Assembly (NCBI RefSeq): GCF_026410085.1
Contig: NZ_CP112866.1
Location: forward strand, 434,001-498,000
DNA: 64,000 nt
Origin: Pseudomonas quebecensis
Lineage (GTDB): Bacteria; Pseudomonadota; Gammaproteobacteria; Pseudomonadales; Pseudomonadaceae
Direction of reading: 5' to 3'
The notes under the pieces were generated by a model, which ran no database searches, was not told the DNA's origin, and saw only the letters and a list, made by a program, of their open reading frames with translations. A program made the translations under genes and the position numbers. Positions 43,300 through 51,926 of the stretch are shown one piece after another. Position 1 is the first letter of the stretch; every line of letters starts with the position of its first letter.

Positions 43300-44303
43300 T
43301 GCGGGCATCGCCGTTCAATAAACCGCTCAAGCTGGTGGCGTTCACCGCGTTGTCCTTGCTGGTTGTCAGCTGTTCCACCTCCACCAGTCGCGGTCCGGCG
43401 CAGAAGTCCGGCGGCACTGTTGTCCGGTCTCAGCCTGGCCTGGACATCAACCGCGCGCACAAAGACGGTGCGCCGTGGTGGGATGTGGATGTGTCGAAGA
43501 TTCCCGACGCCACACCGACCCTGCACACCGGTGCCTACAAGGCCAACCCTTACACAGTGCTGGGCAAGACCTACTTTCCGCTGCAGGACTCCAAGACCTA
43601 CGTGCAGTCCGGCACGGCGTCCTGGTACGGCACCAAGTTCCATGGCCAGAACACCGCCAATGGCGAAGTGTATGACCTGTACGGCATGAGCGCAGCCCAC
43701 AAGACCCTGCCGTTGCCAAGCTATGTACGCGTGACCAACCTGGACAACCACCGCACGGTGATCCTGCGGGTCAATGACCGTGGGCCGTTCTATTCGGATC
43801 GCATCATCGACTTGTCCTACGCCGCCGCCAAAAAGCTCGGCTACGCCGAAACCGGCACCGCGCGGGTCAAGGTCGAAGGCATCGACCCCGCGCAGTACTG
43901 GGCCCAGCGCGGCAAGCCGGCGCCGTTGATGCTCAACGAGCCGCAGACCCCGCAACCGCAGATCACCGCGTCGGCGGGCAAGGTCGAACAGTGGACGCCG
44001 CCGCCGCAACAGCATGCCCCGGACACCGTGGCCGTGCCTCAGGCCGCGCCGGGTGCCTCTCTGGCGGGCGGGCAATACCTGCAGGTCGGCGCTTTTGCCA
44101 ACCCGGATGCGGCGGAACTGTTAAGGTCCAAGCTCAGCAGCATGGTCAATGCGCCGGTGTTCATCAGCTCTATCGTGCGCAACCAGCAGACCCTGCACCG
44201 CGTGCGAATGGGCCCGATCGGCTCGCCGAGCGAGGTTGCACAAGTGCAGAACAGCGTGCGTCTGGCCAACCTGGGGCAACCCAGCCTGGTCACCGCCGAG
44301 TAA
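43299..44303 (+). CDS. rlpA: Septal lytic transglycosylase RlpA
   Basis: 334 residues. Lipoprotein signal with Cys in LSLLVVSCSTST. A double-psi beta-barrel follows (SGTASWYGTKFHGQNTANGE, VRVTNLDNHRTVILRVNDRG, FYSDRIIDLSYAAAKKLGY; the Glu and Asp residues are catalytic). A Pro/Gln-rich linker leads to a C-terminal SPOR domain (YLQVGAFANPDAAELLRSKL) that targets denuded septal glycan. In P. aeruginosa RlpA cleaves such glycan during daughter-cell separation. Confidence 0.97.
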   Translation: MRASPFNKPLKLVAFTALSLLVVSCSTSTSRGPAQKSGGTVVRSQPGLDINRAHKDGAPWWDVDVSKIPDATPTLHTGAYKANPYTVLGKTYFPLQDSKTYVQSGTASWYGTKFHGQNTANGEVYDLYGMSAAHKTLPLPSYVRVTNLDNHRTVILRVNDRGPFYSDRIIDLSYAAAKKLGYAETGTARVKVEGIDPAQYWAQRGKPAPLMLNEPQTPQPQITASAGKVEQWTPPPQQHAPDTVAVPQAAPGASLAGGQYLQVGAFANPDAAELLRSKLSSMVNAPVFISSIVRNQQTLHRVRMGPIGSPSEVAQVQNSVRLANLGQPSLVTAE

Positions 44304-44413
44304 GCAGTAATGGATTGATGGTTCAGGCGCGTACGCGGGCCTGGGCCCTGGTTGTTGGCTCGTTTGAACAATAAAAACCCGGGAGCAAGGGGTGAGCGGG
44401 CAACCGAACACGC

Positions 44414-44461
44414 GACAGTCTGGTAGCGGGCTGTCTGAATAAGTTTTGCCCGCGAGGGCAA
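44414..44461 (+). other. Two small hairpins in the dacA leader
   Basis: GACAG/CTGTC (44414-44418, 44431-44435) and TTGCCC-GCGA-GGGCAA (44446-44461) with a GNRA loop. They lie 28 bp before dacA. No clear terminator run; possibly the end of the upstream transcript or a leader structure. No gene is seen in 44304-44488. Confidence 0.3.
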
Positions 44462-44488
44462 GTTTCCATAAGCAATTTCGAGAGACGG

Positions 44489-45646
44489 ATGAACATCACC
44501 ACCTTAGCCAAACGCACGTGCCTGCTTATCTCGCTGATCATCACCCCGGCCGCCTGGGCGGTTGAAATGGTGCCGGCTTCACCGCAACTGGCCGCCAAGG
44601 CCTGGGTGCTCATGGATGCCGCCAGCGGCAACGTGCTGGTCGAGAACAACGGTGACCAGCGCCTGCCGCCGGCCAGCCTGACCAAGCTGATGACCGCCTA
44701 TATCGCGACCCTGGAAATCCGTCGCGGCCAGATCGGCGAAAACGATCCGGTGACCGTCAGCGAAAACGCCTGGCGTACCGGCGGTTCGCGGATGTTCATC
44801 AAGGTGGGCTCGCAGGTCACCGTGAGCGACCTGCTGCACGGCATCATCATCCAGTCCGGCAACGACGCCAGCGTCGCCCTGGCCGAGCATATCGCCGGCA
44901 GCGAAGACGCGTTCGCCGACATGATGAACAAAACCGTGGCCGACCTGGGCATGACCAACAGCCACTTCATGAACCCGACCGGCCTGCCGAACCCAGAGCA
45001 CTACTCGTCGGCTCATGACATGGCGATCCTGGCGCGCGCGATCATCCGCGTCGACCCGGTGCACTACGCGATCTACTCCCAGAAGGAGTTCTTCTGGAAC
45101 AACATCAAGCAGCCTAACCGCAACCTGCTGCTGTGGCGCGACAAGACCGTCGACGGTCTGAAAACCGGCCACACCGAAGAGGCCGGCTACTGCATGGTGT
45201 CCTCGGCGGTACGTGACGGCCAGCGCCTGATCGCCGTGGTGTTCGGTACCAACAGCGAACAGGCCCGTGCGGCCGAGACACAGAAACTGCTGACCTATGG
45301 CTTCCGTTTCTTCGAAACCCAGACCTTCTACCAGAAGGGTGCTGAGCTGGCGACCGCGCCGGTGTGGAAAGGCGCGACCTCCCAGGTCAAGGCCGGCCTG
45401 GCCGAAGACCTGACCCTGACCATGCCTAAAGGCCAGCTGAAAAAGCTCGCTGCCAGCATGACCATGAACCCGCAATTGGTTGCGCCGATCGCCAAGGGCG
45501 ACGTGATCGGTAAAGTCGAAGTGAAACTGGACGACAAGGTGGTGCACAGCGCCGACCTGATCGCGCTGGACGCCGTCGACGAAGGTGGTATCTTCCGCCG
45601 CGTGTGGGATAGCATCCGTCTATTCTTCTACGGCTTGTTCAACTGA
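44489..45646 (+). CDS. dacA: D-Ala-D-Ala carboxypeptidase (PBP5/6 type)
   Basis: 385 residues. Sec signal ending in ITPAAWA-VEM. Peptidase S11 motifs: ASLTKLMTAY (Ser near 63, Lys three on), IIQSGNDASVALAEH (SxN) and DGLKTGHTEEAGYCM (KTG). A PBP5_C beta domain follows, and the C-terminus (GIFRRVWDSIRLFFYGLFN) is the amphipathic membrane anchor. It trims pentapeptides in the periplasm. PAO1 calls the positional counterpart dacC. A strong terminator follows. Confidence 0.96.
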   Translation: MNITTLAKRTCLLISLIITPAAWAVEMVPASPQLAAKAWVLMDAASGNVLVENNGDQRLPPASLTKLMTAYIATLEIRRGQIGENDPVTVSENAWRTGGSRMFIKVGSQVTVSDLLHGIIIQSGNDASVALAEHIAGSEDAFADMMNKTVADLGMTNSHFMNPTGLPNPEHYSSAHDMAILARAIIRVDPVHYAIYSQKEFFWNNIKQPNRNLLLWRDKTVDGLKTGHTEEAGYCMVSSAVRDGQRLIAVVFGTNSEQARAAETQKLLTYGFRFFETQTFYQKGAELATAPVWKGATSQVKAGLAEDLTLTMPKGQLKKLAASMTMNPQLVAPIAKGDVIGKVEVKLDDKVVHSADLIALDAVDEGGIFRRVWDSIRLFFYGLFN

Positions 45647-45660
45647 TTGTGTGCACCTGC

Positions 45661-45691
45661 AAAGCCCCGCGTTGATAAGACGCGGGGCTTT
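45661..45691 (+). terminator. Intrinsic terminator after dacA
   Basis: AAAGCCCCGCGT (45661-45672) pairs perfectly with ACGCGGGGCTTT (45680-45691), 7-nt loop. Confidence 0.85.
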
Positions 45692-45730
45692 GCCGTCGCC
45701 ACGGCTTACCGCTTACGAGGCTGTTCTGCC

Positions 45731-46006
45731 ATGACCGATAAAGAAGTAAAGGCGCCCAAGATCGAGTTCCCGGTGACGGATTATCCCGTCAAGGTGATCA
45801 GCGATACCGGTGTTGGCAACAAAGACAAGATCCTCGACATCGTGCGTAAACACGCCACGATCAACGACAACCGTGTGGACGAACGCTCCAGTACCAACGG
45901 TAAATACACCACGATCCAGTTGCACATCGTGGCGACGGATCAGGACCAGCTCTACAATATCAACAGTGAACTGCGGGCCACCGGCTTCGTACACATGGTG
46001 TTGTGA
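45731..46006 (+). CDS. DUF493 (YbeD) family protein
   Basis: 91 residues from the ATG at 45731; the in-frame stretch back to 45647 covers the terminator and is rejected. ACT-like fold: [60 protein letters not shown]. YbeD is consistently found before lipB in gammaproteobacteria; no activity is known. Shares one base (TGATG) with lipB. Confidence 0.94.
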   Translation: MTDKEVKAPKIEFPVTDYPVKVISDTGVGNKDKILDIVRKHATINDNRVDERSSTNGKYTTIQLHIVATDQDQLYNINSELRATGFVHMVL

Positions 46007-46653
46007 TGCCGCAGGTCCTGGGCTTTCGCGAGCTCGGCCAGATGGCCTACGAGCCCGTGTGGCATGCCATGCAGCGCTTCACCAACGAGCGCGGCACGTC
46101 GGCACCGGATGAGGTCTGGCTGGTGGAGCACCCGCCGGTATTTACCCAGGGCCAGGCCGGCAAGGCCGAACACCTGTTGCTGCCGGGGGATATTCCGGTG
46201 GTGCAGGTCGACCGAGGTGGCCAAGTGACTTACCATGGGCCCGGTCAGCTTGTCGCTTACCTGTTGTTGGACGTGCGCAAGCTGGGGTTTGGTGTGCGTG
46301 ATCTGGTCAGCCGCATCGAGGCTTGCCTGATCGAGCTGCTGGCCAGTTATGGCGTGACCGCCGCCGCCAAGCCGGATGCTCCGGGGGTGTATGTGGACGG
46401 TGCGAAAATCGCCTCCCTGGGGCTGCGGATCCGCCACGGCTGTTCCTTTCATGGCCTGGCCCTGAACGTGGACATGGACCTGGCACCGTTCCGACGCATC
46501 AACCCGTGCGGTTATGCGGGGTTGGCGATGACACAACTGAGCGAGCATGTCACACCGATTAAATTTGCCGAGGTAAGTGCCCGGCTGCGTGCGCAGCTCG
46601 TCAAACACCTCGACTATGCTGAGCAGACGACCCTCACGGGCGGAATCGACTGA
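46006..46653 (+). CDS. lipB: Octanoyl-ACP:protein octanoyltransferase
   Basis: 215 residues from the ATG at 46006. Motifs: [34 protein letters not shown] (RGGxxTYHGPGQ signature), [20 protein letters not shown] with the catalytic Lys, and the INPCGYAG Cys block. It loads octanoyl groups from ACP onto the lipoyl domains of 2-oxoacid dehydrogenases and GcvH; LipA then inserts sulfur. lipA follows after 2 bp. Confidence 0.98.
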   Translation: MPQVLGFRELGQMAYEPVWHAMQRFTNERGTSAPDEVWLVEHPPVFTQGQAGKAEHLLLPGDIPVVQVDRGGQVTYHGPGQLVAYLLLDVRKLGFGVRDLVSRIEACLIELLASYGVTAAAKPDAPGVYVDGAKIASLGLRIRHGCSFHGLALNVDMDLAPFRRINPCGYAGLAMTQLSEHVTPIKFAEVSARLRAQLVKHLDYAEQTTLTGGID

Positions 46654-46655
46654 TT

Positions 46656-47681
46656 ATGACTACTGATGCAGTGCAAACCATGATCCCGACGCTGGACGTT
46701 ACCGAGCGTCCGGCCCCGGCCCCGCGTGCCAAGGTGGAAGCCGGTGTCAAGCTGCGCGGCGCCGAGAAGGTTGCACGCATCCCGGTGAAGATCATTCCGA
46801 CCACCGAACTGCCGAAAAAGCCCGACTGGATCCGCGTGCGCATCCCGGTCTCGCCGGAAGTCGACCGTATCAAGGCCCTGCTGCGCAAACACAAGTTGCA
46901 CAGCGTGTGCGAAGAGGCCTCCTGCCCGAACCTGGGCGAGTGCTTCTCCGGCGGCACCGCCACCTTCATGATCATGGGTGACATCTGCACCCGTCGCTGC
47001 CCATTCTGCGACGTCGGCCACGGCCGGCCGAAGCCGCTGGATGTCAACGAGCCGCAAAGCCTGGCCATCGCCATCGCCGACCTTAAACTCAAATACGTGG
47101 TGATCACCTCGGTAGACCGCGACGATCTGCGTGACGGCGGTGCCCAGCACTTTGCCGACTGCATCCGAGAAATCCGCAAGCTGTCGCCCAACGTCGTGCT
47201 CGAAACCCTGGTGCCGGATTACCGGGGCCGTATGGACGTGGCGCTGGAAATCACCGCCGCCGAGCCACCGGATGTGTTCAACCACAACCTGGAAACCGTG
47301 CCGCGCCTGTACAAGGCTGCGCGTCCGGGTTCGGACTACCAGTGGTCGCTGACCCTGCTGCAGAAATTCAAGCAGATGATGCCGCACATCCCGACCAAAT
47401 CCGGCCTGATGCTGGGGTTGGGCGAGACCGACGAGGAAGTGATCGAAGTCATGCAGCGCATGCGCGAACACGACATCGACATGCTGACCCTGGGTCAGTA
47501 CCTGCAGCCGTCGCGCAATCACTTGCCGGTACAGCGTTTTGTGCACCCGGACACCTTCGCCTGGTTCGCCGAGGAAGGCTACAAGATGGGCTTCAAGAAC
47601 GTGGCATCGGGCCCGCTGGTACGTTCTTCGTACCACGCTGACGAGCAGGCCAAGCTGGTCAAGGCAAGCCTGATCTCCTGA
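46656..47681 (+). CDS. lipA: Lipoyl synthase
   Basis: 341 residues. Two iron-sulfur sites are visible: the auxiliary cluster in [12 protein letters not shown] and the radical-SAM CxxxCxxC in [15 protein letters not shown]. Other blocks: [38 protein letters not shown] and the C-terminal [14 protein letters not shown] with the conserved RSSY. Inserts two sulfurs into octanoyl domains. A REPIN follows its stop. Confidence 0.98.
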   Translation: MTTDAVQTMIPTLDVTERPAPAPRAKVEAGVKLRGAEKVARIPVKIIPTTELPKKPDWIRVRIPVSPEVDRIKALLRKHKLHSVCEEASCPNLGECFSGGTATFMIMGDICTRRCPFCDVGHGRPKPLDVNEPQSLAIAIADLKLKYVVITSVDRDDLRDGGAQHFADCIREIRKLSPNVVLETLVPDYRGRMDVALEITAAEPPDVFNHNLETVPRLYKAARPGSDYQWSLTLLQKFKQMMPHIPTKSGLMLGLGETDEEVIEVMQRMREHDIDMLTLGQYLQPSRNHLPVQRFVHPDTFAWFAEEGYKMGFKNVASGPLVRSSYHADEQAKLVKASLIS

Positions 47682-47700
47682 TCGGAGTTTAGATCCGGAG

Positions 47701-47801
47701 TGGGAGGGGCTTATGTGGGAGGGGGCTTGCCCCCGATAGCGGTAGGTCAGTCACTCCTGTGCTGGCTGATCCACCGCTATCGGGGCAAGCCCTCTCCCAC
47801 A
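47701..47801. repeat. REPIN after lipA
   Basis: A REP arm at 47714-47743 (GTGGGAGGGGGCTTGCCCCC) faces its inverse at 47773-47801 across a short spacer. Directly before the first arm (47701-47713) is a truncated third copy. Confidence 0.88.
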
Positions 47802-47832
47802 TTCGTACTGCGTTAACCAGGGAGAGTTGTGT

Positions 47833-48753
47833 ATGACCATTGCCGTTCCAGCCCTTCGTTCCGAAGGCACCATCGCCCTGATTGCACCTGCCGGCCCCGC
47901 CGCGCTGGATGTTGAAAAGGCTGGCCAATGGATGCGCACCCGCGGCTATGGTCTGCAAATTTTTCCTGGGGTGTATGAACGCGACGGCTACCTTGCCGGC
48001 AGCGATGAGGTGCGCTTGCGTGACCTGCACGCCGCTTTCGCCGACCCTGAAATCGATGCGATCTTCTGCCTGCGGGGCGGCTACGGCACGCCACGGCTGT
48101 TGGACTGTTTGGACTTCGACCTTCTGCGCGCCAATCCCAAGCCATTTGTCGGCTATAGCGACATCACCGCCCTGCACCTGGCTATCAATCGCCACGCGGG
48201 CTTCGTGACCTTTCACGGGCCGATGCTCAATGCCGACCTGCTCGGCGACAAGCAGCAACCTACCGAATCCTCATTGTTCAGCCTGCTGCGTGGGCAACTG
48301 GGCGCTGGCAGCGTGCTGACGCACCCCGTGGCCTACCCGCTGACCACTCTTGAGCCCGGCATTGCCTGTGGGCGTCTGCTGGGAGGCAACCTGTCGATGA
48401 TTGCGGCGGTGATGGGTACGCCTTACGAAATCGATGCGCAAGGCATCATCCTGTTTATCGAGGACGTCAACGAGCCGATCTATCGCATCGATCGTCTGCT
48501 CACGCATTTGCGCCTGGCGGGCAAGTTGGCTCAGGTAGCTGGGGTGCTGGTCGGGGACGTGGCGGGAGTGGATAACGTCGCGCTGCAGCGCCTGCTCAAA
48601 CAGACAGTTGAACCGTTGTGCATTCCGGTGCTGGCCGGCTGGCGCAGTGGGCATTGCGATCCGAACCTGACCCTGCCGATGGGCGCGTGGGTGCGGCTGG
48701 ATGCGGGAGAGCAGCGGGTGGTGTTGGAGCAGGATGTGGTCGTTACACTTTGA
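47833..48753 (+). CDS. ldcA: Muramoyltetrapeptide L,D-carboxypeptidase (S66)
   Basis: 306 residues from the ATG at 47833 with AGGGAGAG. S66 motifs: ALIAPAGPAALDVEKAGQW, IFCLRGGYGTPRLLD, FVGYSDITALHLAINRH (catalytic Ser), VTFHGPM and RLLGGNLSMIAAVMGTPYE; the C-terminal part carries FIEDVNEPIYRIDRLLTHL with the catalytic Glu. It removes the terminal D-Ala from murein tetrapeptides in the cytoplasm, in the same recycling route as Mpl. Confidence 0.96.
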   Translation: MTIAVPALRSEGTIALIAPAGPAALDVEKAGQWMRTRGYGLQIFPGVYERDGYLAGSDEVRLRDLHAAFADPEIDAIFCLRGGYGTPRLLDCLDFDLLRANPKPFVGYSDITALHLAINRHAGFVTFHGPMLNADLLGDKQQPTESSLFSLLRGQLGAGSVLTHPVAYPLTTLEPGIACGRLLGGNLSMIAAVMGTPYEIDAQGIILFIEDVNEPIYRIDRLLTHLRLAGKLAQVAGVLVGDVAGVDNVALQRLLKQTVEPLCIPVLAGWRSGHCDPNLTLPMGAWVRLDAGEQRVVLEQDVVVTL

Positions 48754-49185
48754 ATCTGGGATCACTCGCTAAACCGCCATCGGGGGCAAGCCCCCTCTCA
48801 CATTGATCAGTGATCGACATGACAACTCGGTCAGCTGTGGGAGGGGGCAAGCCCCCTCCCACATTGATCAGTGATCGACATGACAACTCGGTCAGCTGTG
48901 GGAGGGGCAAGCCCTCTCTCACATTGATCAGTGATCGACATGACAACTCGGTCAGCTGTGGGAGGGGCAAGCCCCCTCCCGCATTGATCAGTGATCGACA
49001 TGACAACTCGGTCAGCTGTGGGAGGGGGCAAGCCCCCTCTCACATTGATCAGTGATCGACATGACAACTCGGTCAGCTGTGGGAGGGGGCAAGCCCTCTC
49101 TCACATTGATCAGTGATCGATATGACAACTCGGTCAACTGTGGGAGGGGGCTTGCCCCCGATAGCGATAGTCGCCATCAGCAGAT
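48754..49185. other. Intergenic region filled by the REP tandem array
   Basis: No gene is supported. Almost all of it is the six-unit tandem repeat (48774-49166). Short reading frames across the array reflect its period, with repeated ISDRHDNSVSCGRG-type peptides, and are not coding. Confidence 0.8.
48774..49166. repeat. Tandem array of six ~60-bp REP-containing units
   Basis: The segment CATTGATCAGTGATCGACAT starts at 48801, 48862, 48922, 48982, 49043 and 49104, giving periods of 61, 60, 60, 61 and 61 bp. Each unit ends with a REP palindrome built from GTGGGAGGGG-GCAAG-CCCCTCCCAC, with C/T variation and one-G slips. The array opens with a forward REP (CCATCGGGGGCAAGCC) and closes with an inverted one (GGGGGCTTGCCCCCGATAGC), so it looks like a REPIN whose interior was amplified. 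Confidence 0.93.
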
Positions 49186-50511
49186 CTAGCGGCTCTGCAG
49201 CGATTCCAGCAACTTCACCGTCGGATACCCATCCGCCGGCCAGCCCAGTGCCTGCTGCGCCGCGCGAATGGCCTTGCGGGTATTGGCGCCAATGATGCCG
49301 TCCGGGTTGCCCGCGTCATAGCCTTTGGCGCTGAGTGCCGTCTGCAGGTCAATGCGCTGCGTGCGGCTCAGGGGCAGTTCATCCTTCGGCCATTCGCCAC
49401 GAATCACGCCACCGCCGCCAAAGCGCTCGGACAGTAGGCCGACCGCCAGCGCATAGGACGATGAGTTGTTGTACTTGAGGATCGCGCGGAAGTTATCCAG
49501 TACCAGGAACGCCGGGCCACGGTAACCCGCCGGCAGCAGCAGCGCGGCGGAGAGTTGATCGACGTTGGGCGGCATGCTGGCGCCCGGTGGCAATTGGATG
49601 CCCAATTTCAGCCATTCGGCGACGGTCTTGCGCGTGCCGCCGTCCGCCAGGGCGTAATCGAAGCTGGATGGCAGTTGCTTGACCTCAAAGCCCCACGGCT
49701 GGCCTTTCTGCCAGCCGGAGCTTTGCAGGTAGTGAGCGGTGGAGGCGAGGGCGTCCGCCGGGCTGTTCCAGATATCGCGGCGGCCGTCGCCGTCAAAGTC
49801 CACGGCGTGGGTGTTGTAGGTGGTCGGGATAAATTGGGTCTGGCCCATGGCCCCGGCCCAGGAACCCTTCATCTGGTCGGCGGCGATATCGCCGTGTTGG
49901 ATGATCTGCAGCGCCGCCAGCAATTGCGCCTGGGCAAACGCCGGTCGGCGGCCTTCGTAGGCCAGGGTCGCCAGGGAGCGGATCACCGAATTGTTGCCCT
50001 GGAACTGGCCGAAGTTACTTTCCATGCCCCACACCGAAACCAATGCCTGACGGTCGACGCCATAGCGTTGTTCGATGCTTTGCAGGATGTCGGCATATTT
50101 GATCAGCAGCGCCTGGCCATTGCGCACGCGTACCGGCGACAGGGCGCCGTCGAGGTATTCCCAAACCGGGCGAGAAAATTCCGGTTGGCTGCGGTCGGCG
50201 CGTATCACCGCCATGTCAGGGGTGACATTGGCGAAGGCCGTGTCGAACACCGCAGGCGCGATGCCGGCCTTCAGGGCCTCCACACGAAAGCCGGCCTGCC
50301 ATTCGGCAAAGGTCTGGGTCGGTTGGATATCCAGGTTGTCCACGGCCAGCGGGGCCACGACAGCGGGCGCTACCACAGGGGCGGTCTGGAGTGAGGGCAG
50401 GGGCTGGGCGTCGGCGGCGGTAGGTTTTTCCGCGCAGGCGACGAGCAGGATGAGGCTGGAGGCAGCAATCAATTGGCGCAGGTGCCAACGACGGGAAAGA
50501 CTAGAGGGCAT
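49186..50511 (-). CDS. sltB3: Lytic murein transglycosylase with PG-binding domain (SltB3-like)
   Basis: 441 residues. Lipobox-like LILLVACAEK at residues 19-28 suggests a lipoprotein. The SLT_2/MltB-type domain has the catalytic Glu in VSVWGMESNFGQFQGNNSV, with GSWAGAMGQTQFIPTTYNTHAVDFDGDG and YNNSSSYALAVGLLSERFGGG-type blocks. The C-terminal peptidoglycan-binding domain is at about 375-440 (LQTALSAKGYDAGNPDGIIG, TRKAIRAAQQALGWPADGYP). Second transglycosylase of this fold in the window; the one at 42283 lacks the binding domain. By position it matches PAO1 PA3992. Confidence 0.93.
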   Translation of the reverse strand: MPSSLSRRWHLRQLIAASSLILLVACAEKPTAADAQPLPSLQTAPVVAPAVVAPLAVDNLDIQPTQTFAEWQAGFRVEALKAGIAPAVFDTAFANVTPDMAVIRADRSQPEFSRPVWEYLDGALSPVRVRNGQALLIKYADILQSIEQRYGVDRQALVSVWGMESNFGQFQGNNSVIRSLATLAYEGRRPAFAQAQLLAALQIIQHGDIAADQMKGSWAGAMGQTQFIPTTYNTHAVDFDGDGRRDIWNSPADALASTAHYLQSSGWQKGQPWGFEVKQLPSSFDYALADGGTRKTVAEWLKLGIQLPPGASMPPNVDQLSAALLLPAGYRGPAFLVLDNFRAILKYNNSSSYALAVGLLSERFGGGGVIRGEWPKDELPLSRTQRIDLQTALSAKGYDAGNPDGIIGANTRKAIRAAQQALGWPADGYPTVKLLESLQSR

Positions 50512-50572
50512 GCACAGGTCCAGGGATTACAAATCAGGTGCAGACCTTATCATGCCAAAGGGGCGCTTGCCT

Positions 50573-50737
50573 TCAGGCAGCCAGAAAGTAAGAAGCCTCC
50601 CAGCTGTTAGACTGGAAGGCTTCGCGGCGGTAACTGCCTTTGCCCTTGCCGGCGCGTTCCTGACGGCTGCGGAACAGTGGCTGGGCGATGATGGATTTGG
50701 CCTTGTTGGGGCCATGCTTGGATGGCTTTTTGCTCAT
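50573..50737 (-). CDS. arfA: Alternative ribosome-rescue factor A
   Basis: 54 residues from the ATG at 50737 (MSKKPSKHGPNKAKSIIAQP). ArfA core is clear: AQPLFRSRQERAGKGKGSYRR, followed by NSWEAS. ArfA recruits RF2 to ribosomes stalled on non-stop mRNAs as a backup to tmRNA. The hairpin at 50592-50623 lies in the last third of the coding region, as in E. coli arfA, where cleavage or termination there yields a truncated non-stop mRNA that tmRNA normally destroys. The basic tail after KGKGSYRR is short and ends EASYFLAA. Confidence 0.9.
   Translation of the reverse strand: MSKKPSKHGPNKAKSIIAQPLFRSRQERAGKGKGSYRREAFQSNSWEASYFLAA
50592..50623 (-). promoter_or_regulatory. Hairpin inside arfA coding sequence
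   Basis: On the minus strand GAAGCCTTCCAG (50612-50623) pairs with CTGGGAGGCTTC (50592-50603), 12 bp with one G-U, 8-nt loop. It encodes EAFQ-SNS-WEAS and ends 7 codons before the stop, the arrangement that makes arfA mRNA a tmRNA-controlled sensor. Confidence 0.7.
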
Positions 50738-50849
50738 GGTCGGTACTCTCGATAGGTGGTTACAACGGCGCAAATCATCTGCCGAAGTTTGACCGCTGTA
50801 AAGCCCGACACGTTTTTCGAAATGTTAACGCGGTCAACAGGTGGGAGGG

Positions 50850-51887
50850 TTATTCGGCGGGAAGTGTCAGGCGTTGCCCGGACATCAGCAGCGCCAGACG
50901 ACTCAGGCTCATCCACGGCGAGCCGGCCGCTTGTCCTTTGATCTGCGCATCGATGCGCTGAGCTTCCAGCAACAGTTGCGCCCAGCGTTGCGCCGAGTGC
51001 CGTTGCAGGGCTTTGCTCATCAAGGGTTTGCGCTTGTCCCATATCGGCGGCCGGGCCTGGCTGAAGCACTTGTCCAGCGGCGTGCCCTGGCTGTATTGCA
51101 GGGAAATATTGGCCAGCACCCGCAATTCACGGGCCAGGGCCCACAGAATCACCGGCGGCTCCACCCCTTCGCCGCGCAGGCCTTCGAGCATGCGCAGGGC
51201 GTGGGCGGGTTCGCCGTTGAGAATCGCATCCACCAGTCCGAATACGTCAAAGCGCGCGCTATCCGCCACGGCGCCCTGGACGGTTTCGACGGTAATCTGC
51301 CCGTCTTCTGCCATCAGCTTGAGCTTTTCGATCTCCTGGGCGGCGGCGAGCAAGTTGCCTTCGACCCGTGCCGCAATCAGCTCGACCGCGTCCTGGGTCG
51401 CTGCCAGCCCCGATTGAGACAGGCGCTGGCGAATCCATTGCGGCAACTGGTTGCTGTCCACCGGCCAGATCTGGATGAACTGGGTCTGTGCACCTTCGAC
51501 CAGGGCCTTGCCCCATTTGGTTTTCTGCGCACTGCCGTCGAGTTTGGGCAGGCTGATCAGCAGCACGGTGTCCTCTGCGGGGCGCGCGCAGTATTCCATC
51601 AAGGCGGCGGCGCCTTTGTCACCGGGCTTGCCCGAAGGCAGGCGCAGTTCCAGCAGGCGCTTTTCGGCGAACAACGACATGCTCGCACCAGCTTGCAGCA
51701 ACGTGCCCCAGTCGAAACTGGCGTCCGCGCTGAAAACCTGGCGTTCATCGAAACCTTGCTGGCGTGCGGCCGTGCGAATGGCGTCCGCGGCTTCCTGGCA
51801 CAGCAGCGGGTCATCGCCGCTGACAATATAGACAGGCGCAAGGCCACCTTGCAGGTGTTTGGCGAGTTGGGCGGGAGCGAGTTTCAT
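50850..51887 (-). CDS. holA: DNA polymerase III delta subunit
   Basis: 345 residues. The clamp-loader fold is visible: MKLAPAQLAKHLQGGLAPVYIVSGDDPLLCQEAADAIR-type start (the YxxxGDxPLL block), FDWGTLLQAGASMSLFAEKRLLEL, and the C-terminal collar with LRMLEGLRGEGVEPPVILWALARE. HolA opens the beta clamp. It follows lptE after 39 bp in the conserved leuS-lptE-holA order. Confidence 0.96.
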   Translation of the reverse strand: MKLAPAQLAKHLQGGLAPVYIVSGDDPLLCQEAADAIRTAARQQGFDERQVFSADASFDWGTLLQAGASMSLFAEKRLLELRLPSGKPGDKGAAALMEYCARPAEDTVLLISLPKLDGSAQKTKWGKALVEGAQTQFIQIWPVDSNQLPQWIRQRLSQSGLAATQDAVELIAARVEGNLLAAAQEIEKLKLMAEDGQITVETVQGAVADSARFDVFGLVDAILNGEPAHALRMLEGLRGEGVEPPVILWALARELRVLANISLQYSQGTPLDKCFSQARPPIWDKRKPLMSKALQRHSAQRWAQLLLEAQRIDAQIKGQAAGSPWMSLSRLALLMSGQRLTLPAE

Positions 51888-51898
51888 AGGCAGGGCGA

Positions 51899-51920
51899 AC
51901 GGGGCGCCTGGGGCGCCCCG
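51899..51920 (-). other. GC-rich hairpin between lptE and holA
   Basis: ACGGGGCGCC (51899-51908) and GGCGCCCCGT (51911-51920) are perfect inverted arms in the 39-bp lptE-holA gap; no U-run, so it may attenuate rather than end transcription. Confidence 0.45.
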
Positions 51921-51926
51921 TCGGGC

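Noticed and set aside
48810..49055. Repetitive open frames on both strands in the tandem array
   Set aside because: Peptides such as SDRHDNSVSCGRG repeat with the DNA period and are shadows of the REP units.
48774..49166. CRISPR array
   Set aside because: Units are almost identical throughout, with no unique spacers, and each contains a REP palindrome; no cas genes nearby.
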